Positions 26,038 through 33,307 of a DNA stretch of 64,000 nt are shown here, piece by piece. Both the position numbers and the translations under genes were made by a program. The notes beneath the pieces are model-generated. The model searched no databases. It had not been told where the DNA came from and saw only the letters and a list, made by a program, of their open reading frames with translations. Source of the stretch: Martelella sp. AD-3 (GTDB taxonomy: Bacteria > Pseudomonadota > Alphaproteobacteria > Rhizobiales > Rhizobiaceae); contig NZ_CP014275.1 in assembly GCF_001578105.1 (NCBI RefSeq), positions 3,038,001 to 3,102,000 on the forward strand, read 5' to 3'. Within the stretch, counting starts at the first letter, position 1. Each line of letters opens with the position of its first letter.

Positions 26038-26844
26038 CTATTCCGCGTTCTTGTTTGCAGGTTTCTCGCCGTCATATTCGATCGCCAGATCCGCCTTGTG
26101 CGACATGATGAAGCCGATCGAGCGCCGGCTTTCCTCCAGAAGATGCGCGGAAAGCCCGGCCGTGCGGGCGAGAATGGGAACAGCCTTCAGCGCATCGACC
26201 GGCCAGCCGGCATCGAGGATCGTCGCCGGGATTGCGCCCGAGACATTGATGGGCAACGGACGGCTGACGATCTTCGGCGCGATCTCTGCCAGCACCCGCA
26301 GAGCCTCGATATAGCGGCCGGCAATGCCCTCCTCTTCGGCGACGGCGAGCAGCCTGTTGGCGCGCGGATCACCGGCGGAGTGCTGCGGATGGCCAAGGCC
26401 AGGCACCTTTCGGCGCTCGGCATTGAGCGCGGACACGGCCTCCGTCGCCGCCTTCTCAATGTCGCCGTCCATCCGGTCGGCCGCCTCGACAACGGACACG
26501 AGAAAACGACCGGCCTGTTCGGAAGAGCCGGCAACCACGCTGCCCATGCCGAGAATGCCGGCGGCCATGGCGCCCTGCCAGGCGTCCGGTCCTGCGGCAA
26601 GCGTCATGCGCGCGGCCTGCACGCTCGGCACGAGCCCGTGCTCGGCAATGGCGACAAGGCAGGAATCCATCATGCGGCGCTGTGCGGCATTTGGCTTTTC
26701 GCCGGTCACGAGCAGCCAGAAATAGTCGCTGAAATCGATTTTCCCGATGAGATCGTCGCACAGGTCGAAGCCGCGCACGGTGATGCTTTCGGCATCGGAT
26801 TCAGCAATGGCGGTGAAGGCGCCGTCTTGTTTTCCAATTCGCAC
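26038..26844 (-). CDS. citrate synthase-superfamily protein, citryl-CoA lyase-like
   Basis: A 268-residue protein equivalent to the citrate-synthase catalytic core. IRGFDLCDDLIG-like and FSDYFWLLVTGEKPN open the fold; PGLGHPQHSAGDPRANRLL carries the second catalytic-His block (GFGHPVY in citrate synthases), and INVSGAIPATILDAGWP follows. The region matching the LHGGA His block reads VVAGSSEQAGRF, so it is not an ordinary citrate synthase; this pattern is seen in the citryl-CoA-lyase-like group, which splits a 3-hydroxy-diacid CoA ester into acetyl-CoA and an oxoacid. It starts with GTG (GGGAG seven bases upstream) and is first in the minus-strand operon, with a dyad just upstream. Confidence 0.75.
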   Translation of the reverse strand: MRIGKQDGAFTAIAESDAESITVRGFDLCDDLIGKIDFSDYFWLLVTGEKPNAAQRRMMDSCLVAIAEHGLVPSVQAARMTLAAGPDAWQGAMAAGILGMGSVVAGSSEQAGRFLVSVVEAADRMDGDIEKAATEAVSALNAERRKVPGLGHPQHSAGDPRANRLLAVAEEEGIAGRYIEALRVLAEIAPKIVSRPLPINVSGAIPATILDAGWPVDALKAVPILARTAGLSAHLLEESRRSIGFIMSHKADLAIEYDGEKPANKNAE

Positions 26845-26856
26845 AACAAACTCCCT

Positions 26857-26878
26857 TTTCGGTATGCGAAATAATTTC
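26857..26878. promoter_or_regulatory. candidate IclR operator before the citryl-CoA-lyase operon
   Basis: TTTCG-gtatg-CGAAA (26857-26871) is a perfect inverted repeat and overlaps a second one, GAAAT-a-ATTTC (26868-26878). It lies 13 bp upstream of the lyase start codon in the divergent region facing the IclR gene. Inverted repeats of about 15 bp are usual IclR targets; the assignment to the neighbouring regulator is inferred. Confidence 0.45.
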
Positions 26879-27070
26879 CTCTTGCCGAAATCGTAGAGAG
26901 CAATTAGTCTAGCGTCAAGTTGAAAGCGCAGTGACCGGTCCGGCGGGCCTGGAACGCGCTCTCACAGGGAGAAAGATCAGGTCCCGCACGCGGGGAGATT
27001 GAGCCTTGTTTTCATTACGCGGCTCACCCACTCTGGCGTTTTAGGGAACTTGTTCTTGAGGAAAACTGAC

Positions 27071-27892
27071 GTGGCTGAAGTTCTGAAAATCGTCGATGAC
27101 AGCGAACGACCCGCTGAATTTGTGGAAGCGCTCGCCAAGGGGCTTGCGATCCTCGAATGTTTCGACGCCGCCCATTCCGAGATGACGCTGAGCGAGGTGG
27201 CGCGCCGCGTCGGCCTGTCGCCGGCAGCCGCGCGCCGCAGCCTGATCACGCTGCAGACGCTCGGCTATGTCGGCCAGACCAACAAGCATTTTCACCTGCG
27301 ACCCAAGGTGATGACCCTGAGTTCAGCCTTCTATTTCTCCGCCCATATCGACGAGGTGCTGCAGCCCAATCTGAGGGCGCTGGTCGAACAGTTCGGCGAC
27401 GCGTCTTCCGTGGGCACGCTGGACGGCGACCATGTGATCTATGTCGCCCATGTCTCGGTCCAGCGCGCCCGCCGCGCCGCTGCCGTCATCGGCGCGCGCT
27501 ATCCCGCAGGCGCCACCTCGCTCGGCCGCGTCCTGCTCGCCGGGCAGTCCGACGAAGCGCTCGAACGCTATCTTCAGACCGCCAAGCTCGAGGCGCTGAC
27601 CTCCAAGACGGTCACCGACCCCGTTGTCCTGCGCGAGAAGATCATGGCCGTCCGCGCGGATGGTTATGCGACGACCGTCGACCAGCTCGACTACGGCATC
27701 ACCGCGCTTGCGGTTCCCATCAGGAATTTCGAAGGCCGCACGATCGCGGCGCTCAACACCTCGGGCTACACCGGCATGGTGACGCCCGAGAGCATGATCG
27801 CAGAACGGCTGCCCGCGCTCAGGGAGGCGGCATCGCATATCGCGCATGCCATGAGCCGGTATCCGGTTCTGCAATCGACAATGGGGACCTGA
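27071..27892 (+). CDS. IclR-family regulator, PcaR/PobR-like
   Basis: A 273-residue transcription factor. Winged helix (about residues 15-80): FVEALAKGLAILECFDAAHSEMTLSEVARRVGLSPAAARRSL..LQTLGYV, the form typical of PcaR/PobR-type regulators of aromatic catabolism; effector domain from about residue 95 (LRALVEQFGDASSVGTLDG, TSLGRVLLA, DQLDYGITALAVPI). Start: GTG at 27071 with GAGG eight bases upstream; a TTG at 26999 is in frame but would add 24 unmatched residues. It lies between the divergent CoA-lyase operon and the amidohydrolase/ligBA operon and probably controls both. Confidence 0.9.
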   Translation: MAEVLKIVDDSERPAEFVEALAKGLAILECFDAAHSEMTLSEVARRVGLSPAAARRSLITLQTLGYVGQTNKHFHLRPKVMTLSSAFYFSAHIDEVLQPNLRALVEQFGDASSVGTLDGDHVIYVAHVSVQRARRAAAVIGARYPAGATSLGRVLLAGQSDEALERYLQTAKLEALTSKTVTDPVVLREKIMAVRADGYATTVDQLDYGITALAVPIRNFEGRTIAALNTSGYTGMVTPESMIAERLPALREAASHIAHAMSRYPVLQSTMGT

Positions 27893-27935
27893 CCGAAGGA
27901 CAGGTTTTCCGCGCAGGTTCAAGGGAGGAGAAACC

Positions 27936-29408
27936 ATGTGCAGGCTTTGCGACATTTCCAGGCGACATCTGCCCTACCCGGCATTCGGCCCAGCAGGCGG
28001 CGGCACGGGCGCGACGGCAGCCGCCGCGCCTGTGGCCGAGGGCCTGCCGGAGGCAGCAGGCCGTGAAGGCCAGCGCACGCTGATCAGGAACGGCATCATC
28101 CTCTCCATGGATGACAGTGTCGGCGACTTCGCCAAAGGCGATATCCTGATCGAGGGATCGCGCATCATCGAGATTGCCGAGACCATTTCCGCCAATGACG
28201 CCATCGTCATCGATGCGTCCGGCAAGATCGTGATGCCCGGCTTCATCGACACCCATCACCACCAGTTCGAGACCGCGCTGCGCGGCCAGCTCGCAAACGC
28301 CATCCTCATCAATGACGGTCTGCCGGCAAACGCCCAGAACTATTACGAGACCGTGCTGCAGTCCTTCTCCCTCGTCTACCGTCCGGAGGATGTCTATATC
28401 AACGAGCTCTTCGGCGCGCTGTCGCAGCTCGATGCCGGCGTGACGACGGTGATGGATGTGAGCCAGATCCACCATTCGCCCGCCCATTCCGACGCCGTCA
28501 TCTCGGCGCTGAAAGAGTCCGGCCGCCGTTCCGTCTTCGGCTATTTCGAGGGCTGGGGCGATGACGCGCAATATCCGGGCGACGCGGCGCGGCTGCGCGA
28601 GCAGTATTTCTCATCGAACGACCAGCTCATGACCATGATCATGGGCGGCGAAATCTACCTGCCCTTCCATGAACAGTCGTGGAAGACCGGGCGCGACCTG
28701 GATCTTCCGATCGCCCTCCACGTCGTCGGCACGTTCGGCATGCAGCCGACCTTCGATGGCCTCGGCGCAAACGGCGCTTTCGGCGAGGACAATATCTTCA
28801 TCCACATGACCGGCATGTCGGAAGACGGCTGGAAATATGCCCGCGACGCCGGCGCCCATATCTCGCTGTCCGTGCCGATCGAGATGCAGATGCGCCACGG
28901 CACGCCGCCGATCCAGAAGGCGCTCGATTATGGCATGAGCATTTCGCTCTCCACTGATGTCGAGTGCACGATGACGGCCGATTTCTTCACCCAGATGCGC
29001 GCCATGGTGACGCTGCAGCGCATGTTCGCCAACGAGAAGGCGCTTGCCGGCGAGGAATACCCTGCGCTTCTGACGGCGCGCCAGGCGATCCGCGCGGCAA
29101 CGCTCGGCGGCGCGGAAGGTTTGAAGCTCGACCGCCGCACCGGCTCGCTGACGCCGGGCAAGGACGCCGACATCATCCTGCTCGACGCCGAGGCGCTCAA
29201 TGTCGCCCCGCTCAACAATGTGCCCGGCACGGTCGTCACCCTGATGGAGCGCTCGAATGTCGATAGCGTGCTGGTGGCCGGCAAGGTGCGCAAATGGCAG
29301 GGCAAGCTTGTTGGCGCCGACATCGCCCATCTGCGCGGCGAACTGGAAAAGAGCCGAGACTACATTTTCGAAAAGGCCGGCATCGCCCGTTCGCTGTTCG
29401 GCGACTGA
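27936..29408 (+). CDS. amidohydrolase-superfamily (TRZ/ATZ-like) hydrolase with a degenerate Tat-like N-terminus
   Basis: A 490-residue metal-dependent hydrolase. Metal motif GFIDTHHHQFETALRGQL (H107-H109), then H262 (ALHVVGTFG), H290 (IFIHMTGMS) and D341 (STDVE) form the mononuclear site of the atrazine-chlorohydrolase/cytosine-deaminase subtype III branch; the C-terminal beta-sandwich closes with GSLTPGKDADIILLD. The first 45 residues are odd: MCRLCDISRRHLPYPAFGPA, then an Ala/Gly/Pro-rich stretch, resembling a twin-arginine signal whose hydrophobic core has decayed. AGGAG precedes the ATG. Substrate unknown; it leads into ligB-ligA. Confidence 0.85.
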   Translation: MCRLCDISRRHLPYPAFGPAGGGTGATAAAAPVAEGLPEAAGREGQRTLIRNGIILSMDDSVGDFAKGDILIEGSRIIEIAETISANDAIVIDASGKIVMPGFIDTHHHQFETALRGQLANAILINDGLPANAQNYYETVLQSFSLVYRPEDVYINELFGALSQLDAGVTTVMDVSQIHHSPAHSDAVISALKESGRRSVFGYFEGWGDDAQYPGDAARLREQYFSSNDQLMTMIMGGEIYLPFHEQSWKTGRDLDLPIALHVVGTFGMQPTFDGLGANGAFGEDNIFIHMTGMSEDGWKYARDAGAHISLSVPIEMQMRHGTPPIQKALDYGMSISLSTDVECTMTADFFTQMRAMVTLQRMFANEKALAGEEYPALLTARQAIRAATLGGAEGLKLDRRTGSLTPGKDADIILLDAEALNVAPLNNVPGTVVTLMERSNVDSVLVAGKVRKWQGKLVGADIAHLRGELEKSRDYIFEKAGIARSLFGD

Positions 29409-29434
29409 GACGGCAGGCCGGGAGATGAGGGAAT

Positions 29435-29469
29435 GAGCCCGCGCGCGACGATTCCAACCGCGCGGGCTC
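29435..29469 (+). terminator. intercistronic hairpin between amidohydrolase and ligB
   Basis: GAGCCCGCGCG (29435-29445) and CGCGCGGGCTC (29459-29469) make a perfect 11-bp stem around 13 bases, 27 bp after the amidohydrolase stop and 29 bp before the ligB TTG. No T run follows, so it may be an attenuator or RNA-stability element rather than a full terminator. Confidence 0.55.
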
Positions 29470-29498
29470 TCAAGGATATCCGACAAGAGGAGAGAGAA

Positions 29499-30359
29499 TT
29501 GGCAAAACTCGTTGCAACACTGGCGTCGACCCACCACCCCTTCTATCTGAAGGCGACCACGGCGCCGCCCGACCAACAAATGCCCGAGGCGCCGACCTGG
29601 AAGCGCAAGATCGAGGCCTACCGGGAAACCCTGGCACGGACGGAACCGGACGTTCTGGTGATGATCGGCTCCGATCATTTTCACCAGATCTTCCTCGACA
29701 ACTGCCCGCAATTCCTGATCGGCAAGGCGGAGCGCTATGACGCGACCTTCTATAACGAGGAGCGCGAATTCGGCATCCCGAAATATGTGCTGGAAGGCGA
29801 CGAGGCCATGTCGCGCTTCATGCACCAGCACCTGATGCACCAGAATTTCGATTTCGCCTTTTCCAACGAGCTGAAAATCGACCATTCGATCATCTGCCCG
29901 ATCATCACGGTGAGGCCCGAGAACGACCTTCCGGTCGTGCCGATCTACACCAACATCTTCGCCCCGCCCCTGCACACGCCGAAGCGGTTTTATGAAGTCG
30001 GGCGCGCGATCCGCAAGGCGATCGACGATTTTCCCTCCGACAAGCGCGTTGCCGCAATTGGCACGGGGCATCTGTCGCTCGAGCTCGGCGGCCCGCGCCA
30101 GTTCATGGAGACCGGTCCCGATCCGGCATTCGACCGCCAGGCGATCGAGTGGCTGAAGGCCGGCGATATCGACGCGATCCTCGAAAATGTCACCCATGAG
30201 AGCATGGCGGGAAGCGGCAACGCCACCCATGGCTTCCTGAACTTCATCCTGATGCTCGGCGTCGCCGGTCCGGAAGGCGCGGACTATGTCGACAATCTCG
30301 ACCTGTTCCACACGATGGAAGCCTATTTCACCTGGTATCCGAAGGAGACCGCGGCATGA
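29499..30359 (+). CDS. class III extradiol ring-cleavage dioxygenase, LigB-type catalytic subunit
   Basis: A 286-residue Fe(II) dioxygenase subunit of the protocatechuate 4,5-dioxygenase family. With the TTG start at 29499 the iron-site His falls at H12 (LASTHHPFY), the same number as in LigB; H60/H62 (GSDHFHQIF), H191 (GTGHLSLELGG, the acid/base His region) and E234 (VTHESMAG) complete the likely active site. TTG has GAGGAG at good spacing; an in-frame ATG at 29433 would run through the hairpin at 29435-29469. ligA overlaps its stop by 4 bp. The aromatic (or heteroaromatic) substrate is not known. Confidence 0.85.
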   Translation: MAKLVATLASTHHPFYLKATTAPPDQQMPEAPTWKRKIEAYRETLARTEPDVLVMIGSDHFHQIFLDNCPQFLIGKAERYDATFYNEEREFGIPKYVLEGDEAMSRFMHQHLMHQNFDFAFSNELKIDHSIICPIITVRPENDLPVVPIYTNIFAPPLHTPKRFYEVGRAIRKAIDDFPSDKRVAAIGTGHLSLELGGPRQFMETGPDPAFDRQAIEWLKAGDIDAILENVTHESMAGSGNATHGFLNFILMLGVAGPEGADYVDNLDLFHTMEAYFTWYPKETAA

Positions 30360-30727
30360 GCAAATATTACGTCAACAAGTTCCTCTATACGGTCGACCGC
30401 GACCCGGAACTGCTGCAGCGCTACATCGACGAACCGCGCACTTTCGTCGCCACCTGGGAACAGTCGATCGGCCCGAAACTCATCGGCAACGCGGTGGAGG
30501 CTTCGACCGTCCACGCCCTGACCCATGAGGAGCGCGAGGCCCTGATCAACCATGACTATGTGGCGCTGTTCGAGATGGGCGCGCATTTCTTCCTCAACCT
30601 GACGCTCTTCATCGGCATCTATGACGAGCCCTATATGAGCAAGAGCGGCCCGCTGTCGTTCCAGCGTGAAATGGCCGCAAGATTGCAGCATTGGCGCGGC
30701 AAGGACTATCCGTCGGTCGAGACCTGA
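30356..30727 (+). CDS. extradiol dioxygenase small subunit, LigA-type
   Basis: A 123-residue all-helical subunit. FLYTVDRDPELLQRYIDEPRTFV, LTHEEREALINHDYVALFEMGAHFFLNLTLF matches the LigA domain, the small subunit that covers the active-site cleft of LigB in protocatechuate 4,5-dioxygenase. Slightly shorter than Sphingobium LigA. It overlaps ligB by ATGA, so the subunits are translationally coupled. It is the last gene of the IclR-amidohydrolase-ligBA unit and is followed by a strong terminator. Confidence 0.83.
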   Translation: MSKYYVNKFLYTVDRDPELLQRYIDEPRTFVATWEQSIGPKLIGNAVEASTVHALTHEEREALINHDYVALFEMGAHFFLNLTLFIGIYDEPYMSKSGPLSFQREMAARLQHWRGKDYPSVET

Positions 30728-30756
30728 AGCGTCTCACCCATCCTCCTGCATGACTT

Positions 30757-30790
30757 GCCGGGCGCAGACGGGATGCGCCCGGCCTTTTTG
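30757..30790 (+). terminator. rho-independent terminator after ligA
   Basis: GCCGGGCGC (30757-30765) and GCGCCCGGC (30775-30783) form a perfect 9-bp GC stem around a 9-base loop, immediately followed by CTTTTTG. This is the clearest intrinsic terminator in the window. Confidence 0.88.
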
Positions 30791-30892
30791 TTCCTCGGGG
30801 GACGCATTTTCAGGCGCTGCGGCGTTGCCGCCTCCGGCCAATTATGCTCTGTGAGGCGAGGGAATGAGGCATGTGAAATCCGGGAGGACTGA

Positions 30893-32011
30893 ATGGATCC
30901 GCTTCTTCAGCGCAAGGAACACTTCATCGAGCGCGACGCGGTCTGCGCGCTGATCGAAAAGCTCGCCGACAATCTCGTCAACATCAAGGACGAGACCGGC
31001 GAATTCCTGCTGAGATTGGATGACGGCCGGGTGATCGACACCAAGGGCTGGGCCGGCTGGGAATGGACCCACGGCATCGGCCTTTACGGCCTGCTGAAAT
31101 ACCGGGAGATGACCGGCAGCGCGCTGGCGCTCGACATCATCACCCGCTGGTTCTCCGATCGTCTGGCCGAGGGCACGCCGACGCGCAACGTCAATACGGT
31201 CGCGCCCTTTCTCACGCTCGCCCATCTTTACGAAGAAACGAGAAATCCGGTCTGGCGTCCCTACCTGGAAAGCTGGGCCGAATGGGTGATGCATGACATG
31301 CCGAGAACCGAGGACGGCGGCATCCAGCACATCGTCTACAATTCGGTCAACCACCAGCAGATGTGGGACGACACGCTGATGATGACCGTGCTGCCGCTCG
31401 CCAAGATCGGTCTCGTGCTCGACCGGCCGGATTACATCGACGAGGCGAAGTACCAGTTCCTGATCCACACCCAGTATCTTGCCGACCGCAGGACCGGGCT
31501 CTGGTATCACGGCTGGACGTTTGACGGGAACCACAGCTTCGCCAATGCGCTCTGGGCGCGCGGCAACAGCTGGGTGACGATCGCCATCCCCGAATTCATC
31601 GACATGCTCAAGCTTCCGGAAAGCGATCCGGTCGCCCGCCACCTGATCGCCACCTACCGTCGCCAGGCGCGCATGCTGAAGGAGACGCAGGCCCCGTCCG
31701 GCCTCTGGCATACGCTGATTGACGATCCTGAAAGCTATGAGGAAGCGTCAGCCGCCGCGGGCTTTGCCTACGGCCTCCTGAAAGGCGTGCGGATGCGTCT
31801 GATCGGCCAAGACTATCTCGAAACGGCGGAACGCGCCGTCAAGGGCGTGGTCGACAATATCAGCGATGACGGCGAATTGCTGAACGTCTCCTTTGGCACC
31901 GCGATCGGCGCGGATCTCGACCACTACCGGGAGATCAAGCTTACCTCCATGCCCTACGGCCAGGCGATGGCGATGTTCTGCCTCAGCGAATATCTCCGGC
32001 AATACCTGTAG
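30893..32011 (+). CDS. GH105 unsaturated rhamnogalacturonyl hydrolase
   Basis: A 372-residue (alpha/alpha)6-barrel glycosidase of the GH88/GH105 group. These enzymes hydrate the double bond of unsaturated glucuronyl or galacturonyl residues left by polysaccharide lyases, freeing 5-keto-4-deoxyuronate. Family features: GWAGWEWTHGIGLYGLLKY, HQQMWDDTLMMTVLPLA with the catalytic Asp at 159/160, WYHGWTFDG and WARGNSWVTIAIPE. No signal peptide, so it is cytosolic. It stands alone on the plus strand, converging with the KdgR-like regulator; context (GH78, sugar ABC transporter) points to rhamnogalacturonan breakdown. Confidence 0.9.
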   Translation: MDPLLQRKEHFIERDAVCALIEKLADNLVNIKDETGEFLLRLDDGRVIDTKGWAGWEWTHGIGLYGLLKYREMTGSALALDIITRWFSDRLAEGTPTRNVNTVAPFLTLAHLYEETRNPVWRPYLESWAEWVMHDMPRTEDGGIQHIVYNSVNHQQMWDDTLMMTVLPLAKIGLVLDRPDYIDEAKYQFLIHTQYLADRRTGLWYHGWTFDGNHSFANALWARGNSWVTIAIPEFIDMLKLPESDPVARHLIATYRRQARMLKETQAPSGLWHTLIDDPESYEEASAAAGFAYGLLKGVRMRLIGQDYLETAERAVKGVVDNISDDGELLNVSFGTAIGADLDHYREIKLTSMPYGQAMAMFCLSEYLRQYL

Positions 32012-32025
32012 GGCAATGCCGGCAG

Positions 32026-32048
32026 GAGCGGGAGCGCCCCCCCCGCTC
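32026..32048. terminator. bidirectional terminator-like hairpin between GH105 and the IclR gene
   Basis: GAGCGGG (32026-32032) and CCCGCTC (32042-32048) pair around a C-rich loop that includes eight consecutive C. It lies between two converging stops 49 bp apart. There is no T run on either side. Confidence 0.4.
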
Positions 32049-32060
32049 GCCTGGATGGCG

Positions 32061-32855
32061 TCAGGCGCTTTCGGCGACGTAACCGAGCGCCTGCGAGACG
32101 TCATGGGTCGCCGATTTCAAGAGCGCGACATAGTCGTCCTTGCGGGCCTCGTCGAAGCGGAACAGCGGAAAGGCGATGCTGATCGCCGCGATCGACTTGC
32201 CCACATGGTTGAGCACCGGCGCGGCGATGCAGCGCACGCCCGCCTCGCTCTCCTCGATCTCCTCCGCATAGCCGCCGGCGCGGACCGCGAGGAGCTCCTC
32301 GCGCAGCACCGCCTTGTCGGTTATCGTGTTGGGGGCGGTCACTTCCATCTGCATTTCCGCCAGCCTTTCCGCAATCTCCTCGTCGTCACGGAAGGCAAGA
32401 AGCGCCTTGCCAAGCGAGGTCGAATGCAACGGATTGCGTTTGCCGAGCGTCGAGTTCATCGACAGGCTGTAGGTTGAATCATACTGGTGGATATAGACGA
32501 CGCGCTGCTCGCGCCCGTCGAGGATGCCGAGATTGATCGATTCCCCCGTGGCGCGGGACAGCCGGCCCATGGCCTTGTCGGCAACGCGCAGGATGTCGGC
32601 CTGGCTCTTCATCGTCTGCGCGGCGAGGCTGAACAGGCGCGGCGTCAGTTCGTAGCGTTCGCTGTCTTCATCCTGCGCCACATAGCCGAGCTCCATCATC
32701 GTATGCAGCAGGCGGTGGGTGGTGCTTTTCGAGGTCATGGCGCAATGGGCGATCTCCGCCAGGGCGGCGCTGCGGCTTTCCGCCAGCGTCTCCAGCACCG
32801 CAAAAACCTTAAGGACGGCAGCCACATTCTCCGTTTTCGGCCTGTTGTCTTTCAC
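32061..32855 (-). CDS. IclR-family regulator, KdgR-like
   Basis: A 264-residue regulator. Winged helix (about 8-75): VAAVLKVFAVLETLAESRSAALAEIAHCAMTSKSTTHRLLHTMMELGYVAQ; effector domain from about 90: RATGESINLGILDG, LGKRNPLHSTSLGKALLAF, EESEAGVRCIAAPVLNHVGKSIAAISIAFPLFRF. The layout and wording follow enterobacterial KdgR, repressor of pectin catabolism that responds to 2-keto-3-deoxygluconate, a product downstream of GH105 action. It lies between GH105 and the ABC transporter, so control of those genes is the obvious inference; a candidate target dyad is at 39073-39096. Confidence 0.85.
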   Translation of the reverse strand: MKDNRPKTENVAAVLKVFAVLETLAESRSAALAEIAHCAMTSKSTTHRLLHTMMELGYVAQDEDSERYELTPRLFSLAAQTMKSQADILRVADKAMGRLSRATGESINLGILDGREQRVVYIHQYDSTYSLSMNSTLGKRNPLHSTSLGKALLAFRDDEEIAERLAEMQMEVTAPNTITDKAVLREELLAVRAGGYAEEIEESEAGVRCIAAPVLNHVGKSIAAISIAFPLFRFDEARKDDYVALLKSATHDVSQALGYVAESA

Positions 32856-32955
32856 TGCAAGTCCTCCACCACCTGTCGCATCCGTCCATTTTCGGCTCCC
32901 TCGCCGCGCCGGGCCATGCGTTTTGTCAAACCCGGAGCGCAGCGCCTTTTAGTGC

Positions 32956-32975
32956 CTACCTGTCTACCTGCCTAC
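32956..32975. repeat. short tandem repeat of 8 bp
   Basis: CTACCTGT-CTACCTGC-CTAC is two and a half copies of an 8-bp unit, directly beside the mosaic intergenic element at 32977-33176. Probably slippage-born; no function seen. Confidence 0.5.
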
Positions 32976-32976
32976 A

Positions 32977-33176
32977 GCATCGGCCCGAAAATCGGAATCG
33001 ATTTTCGGAAAGCACGATGCGTAGATTCAATAGGTTAGAGCGTCCTTTGTGCATCCGAATGGATGCACGGCGCTCTAGAACATTTTCGTGTTTCCGTGAC
33101 TCGCGAACACGCTCCAACCTCTTGTCCTTCCGCGCGTCCGGACGGGAAACCGGTTTCCACTTTTCCTGGACGCGCT
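32977..33176. repeat. mosaic intergenic repeat, copy A (modules M1+M2)
   Basis: Module M1 (32977-33078) runs from GCATCGGCCCGAAAATCGG through TAGAGCGTCCTTTGTGC to GGCGCTCTAG; module M2 (33079-33176) runs from AACATTTTCG through CGCGAACACGCTC to TTCCTGGACGCGCT. M1 recurs at 46558-46657 (inverted) and 61454-61557; M2 recurs inverted at 61351-61453. Both are rich in short palindromes (for example TCCGAATGGA; TCGGAATCGA). It occupies the 452-bp gap between the KdgR-like gene and the ABC ATPase gene, which otherwise shows no gene. Confidence 0.8.
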
Positions 33177-33307
33177 CTGGCCCTGCGACAGGTGAATCGA
33201 CGAAATAGCGGCGCCGCCGCCACACGTCGTGTTTCACTGCCCCGCGTGCCGAAGGCAGCGAGCGCTCGCCGGTCGCTCGCCGTCGGCCGCGCGCACGGCG
33301 CAGGACG

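Noticed and set aside
26038..26844. Ordinary citrate synthase
   Set aside because: Too short, and the first catalytic His block is replaced; the genomic partner is a CoA transferase.
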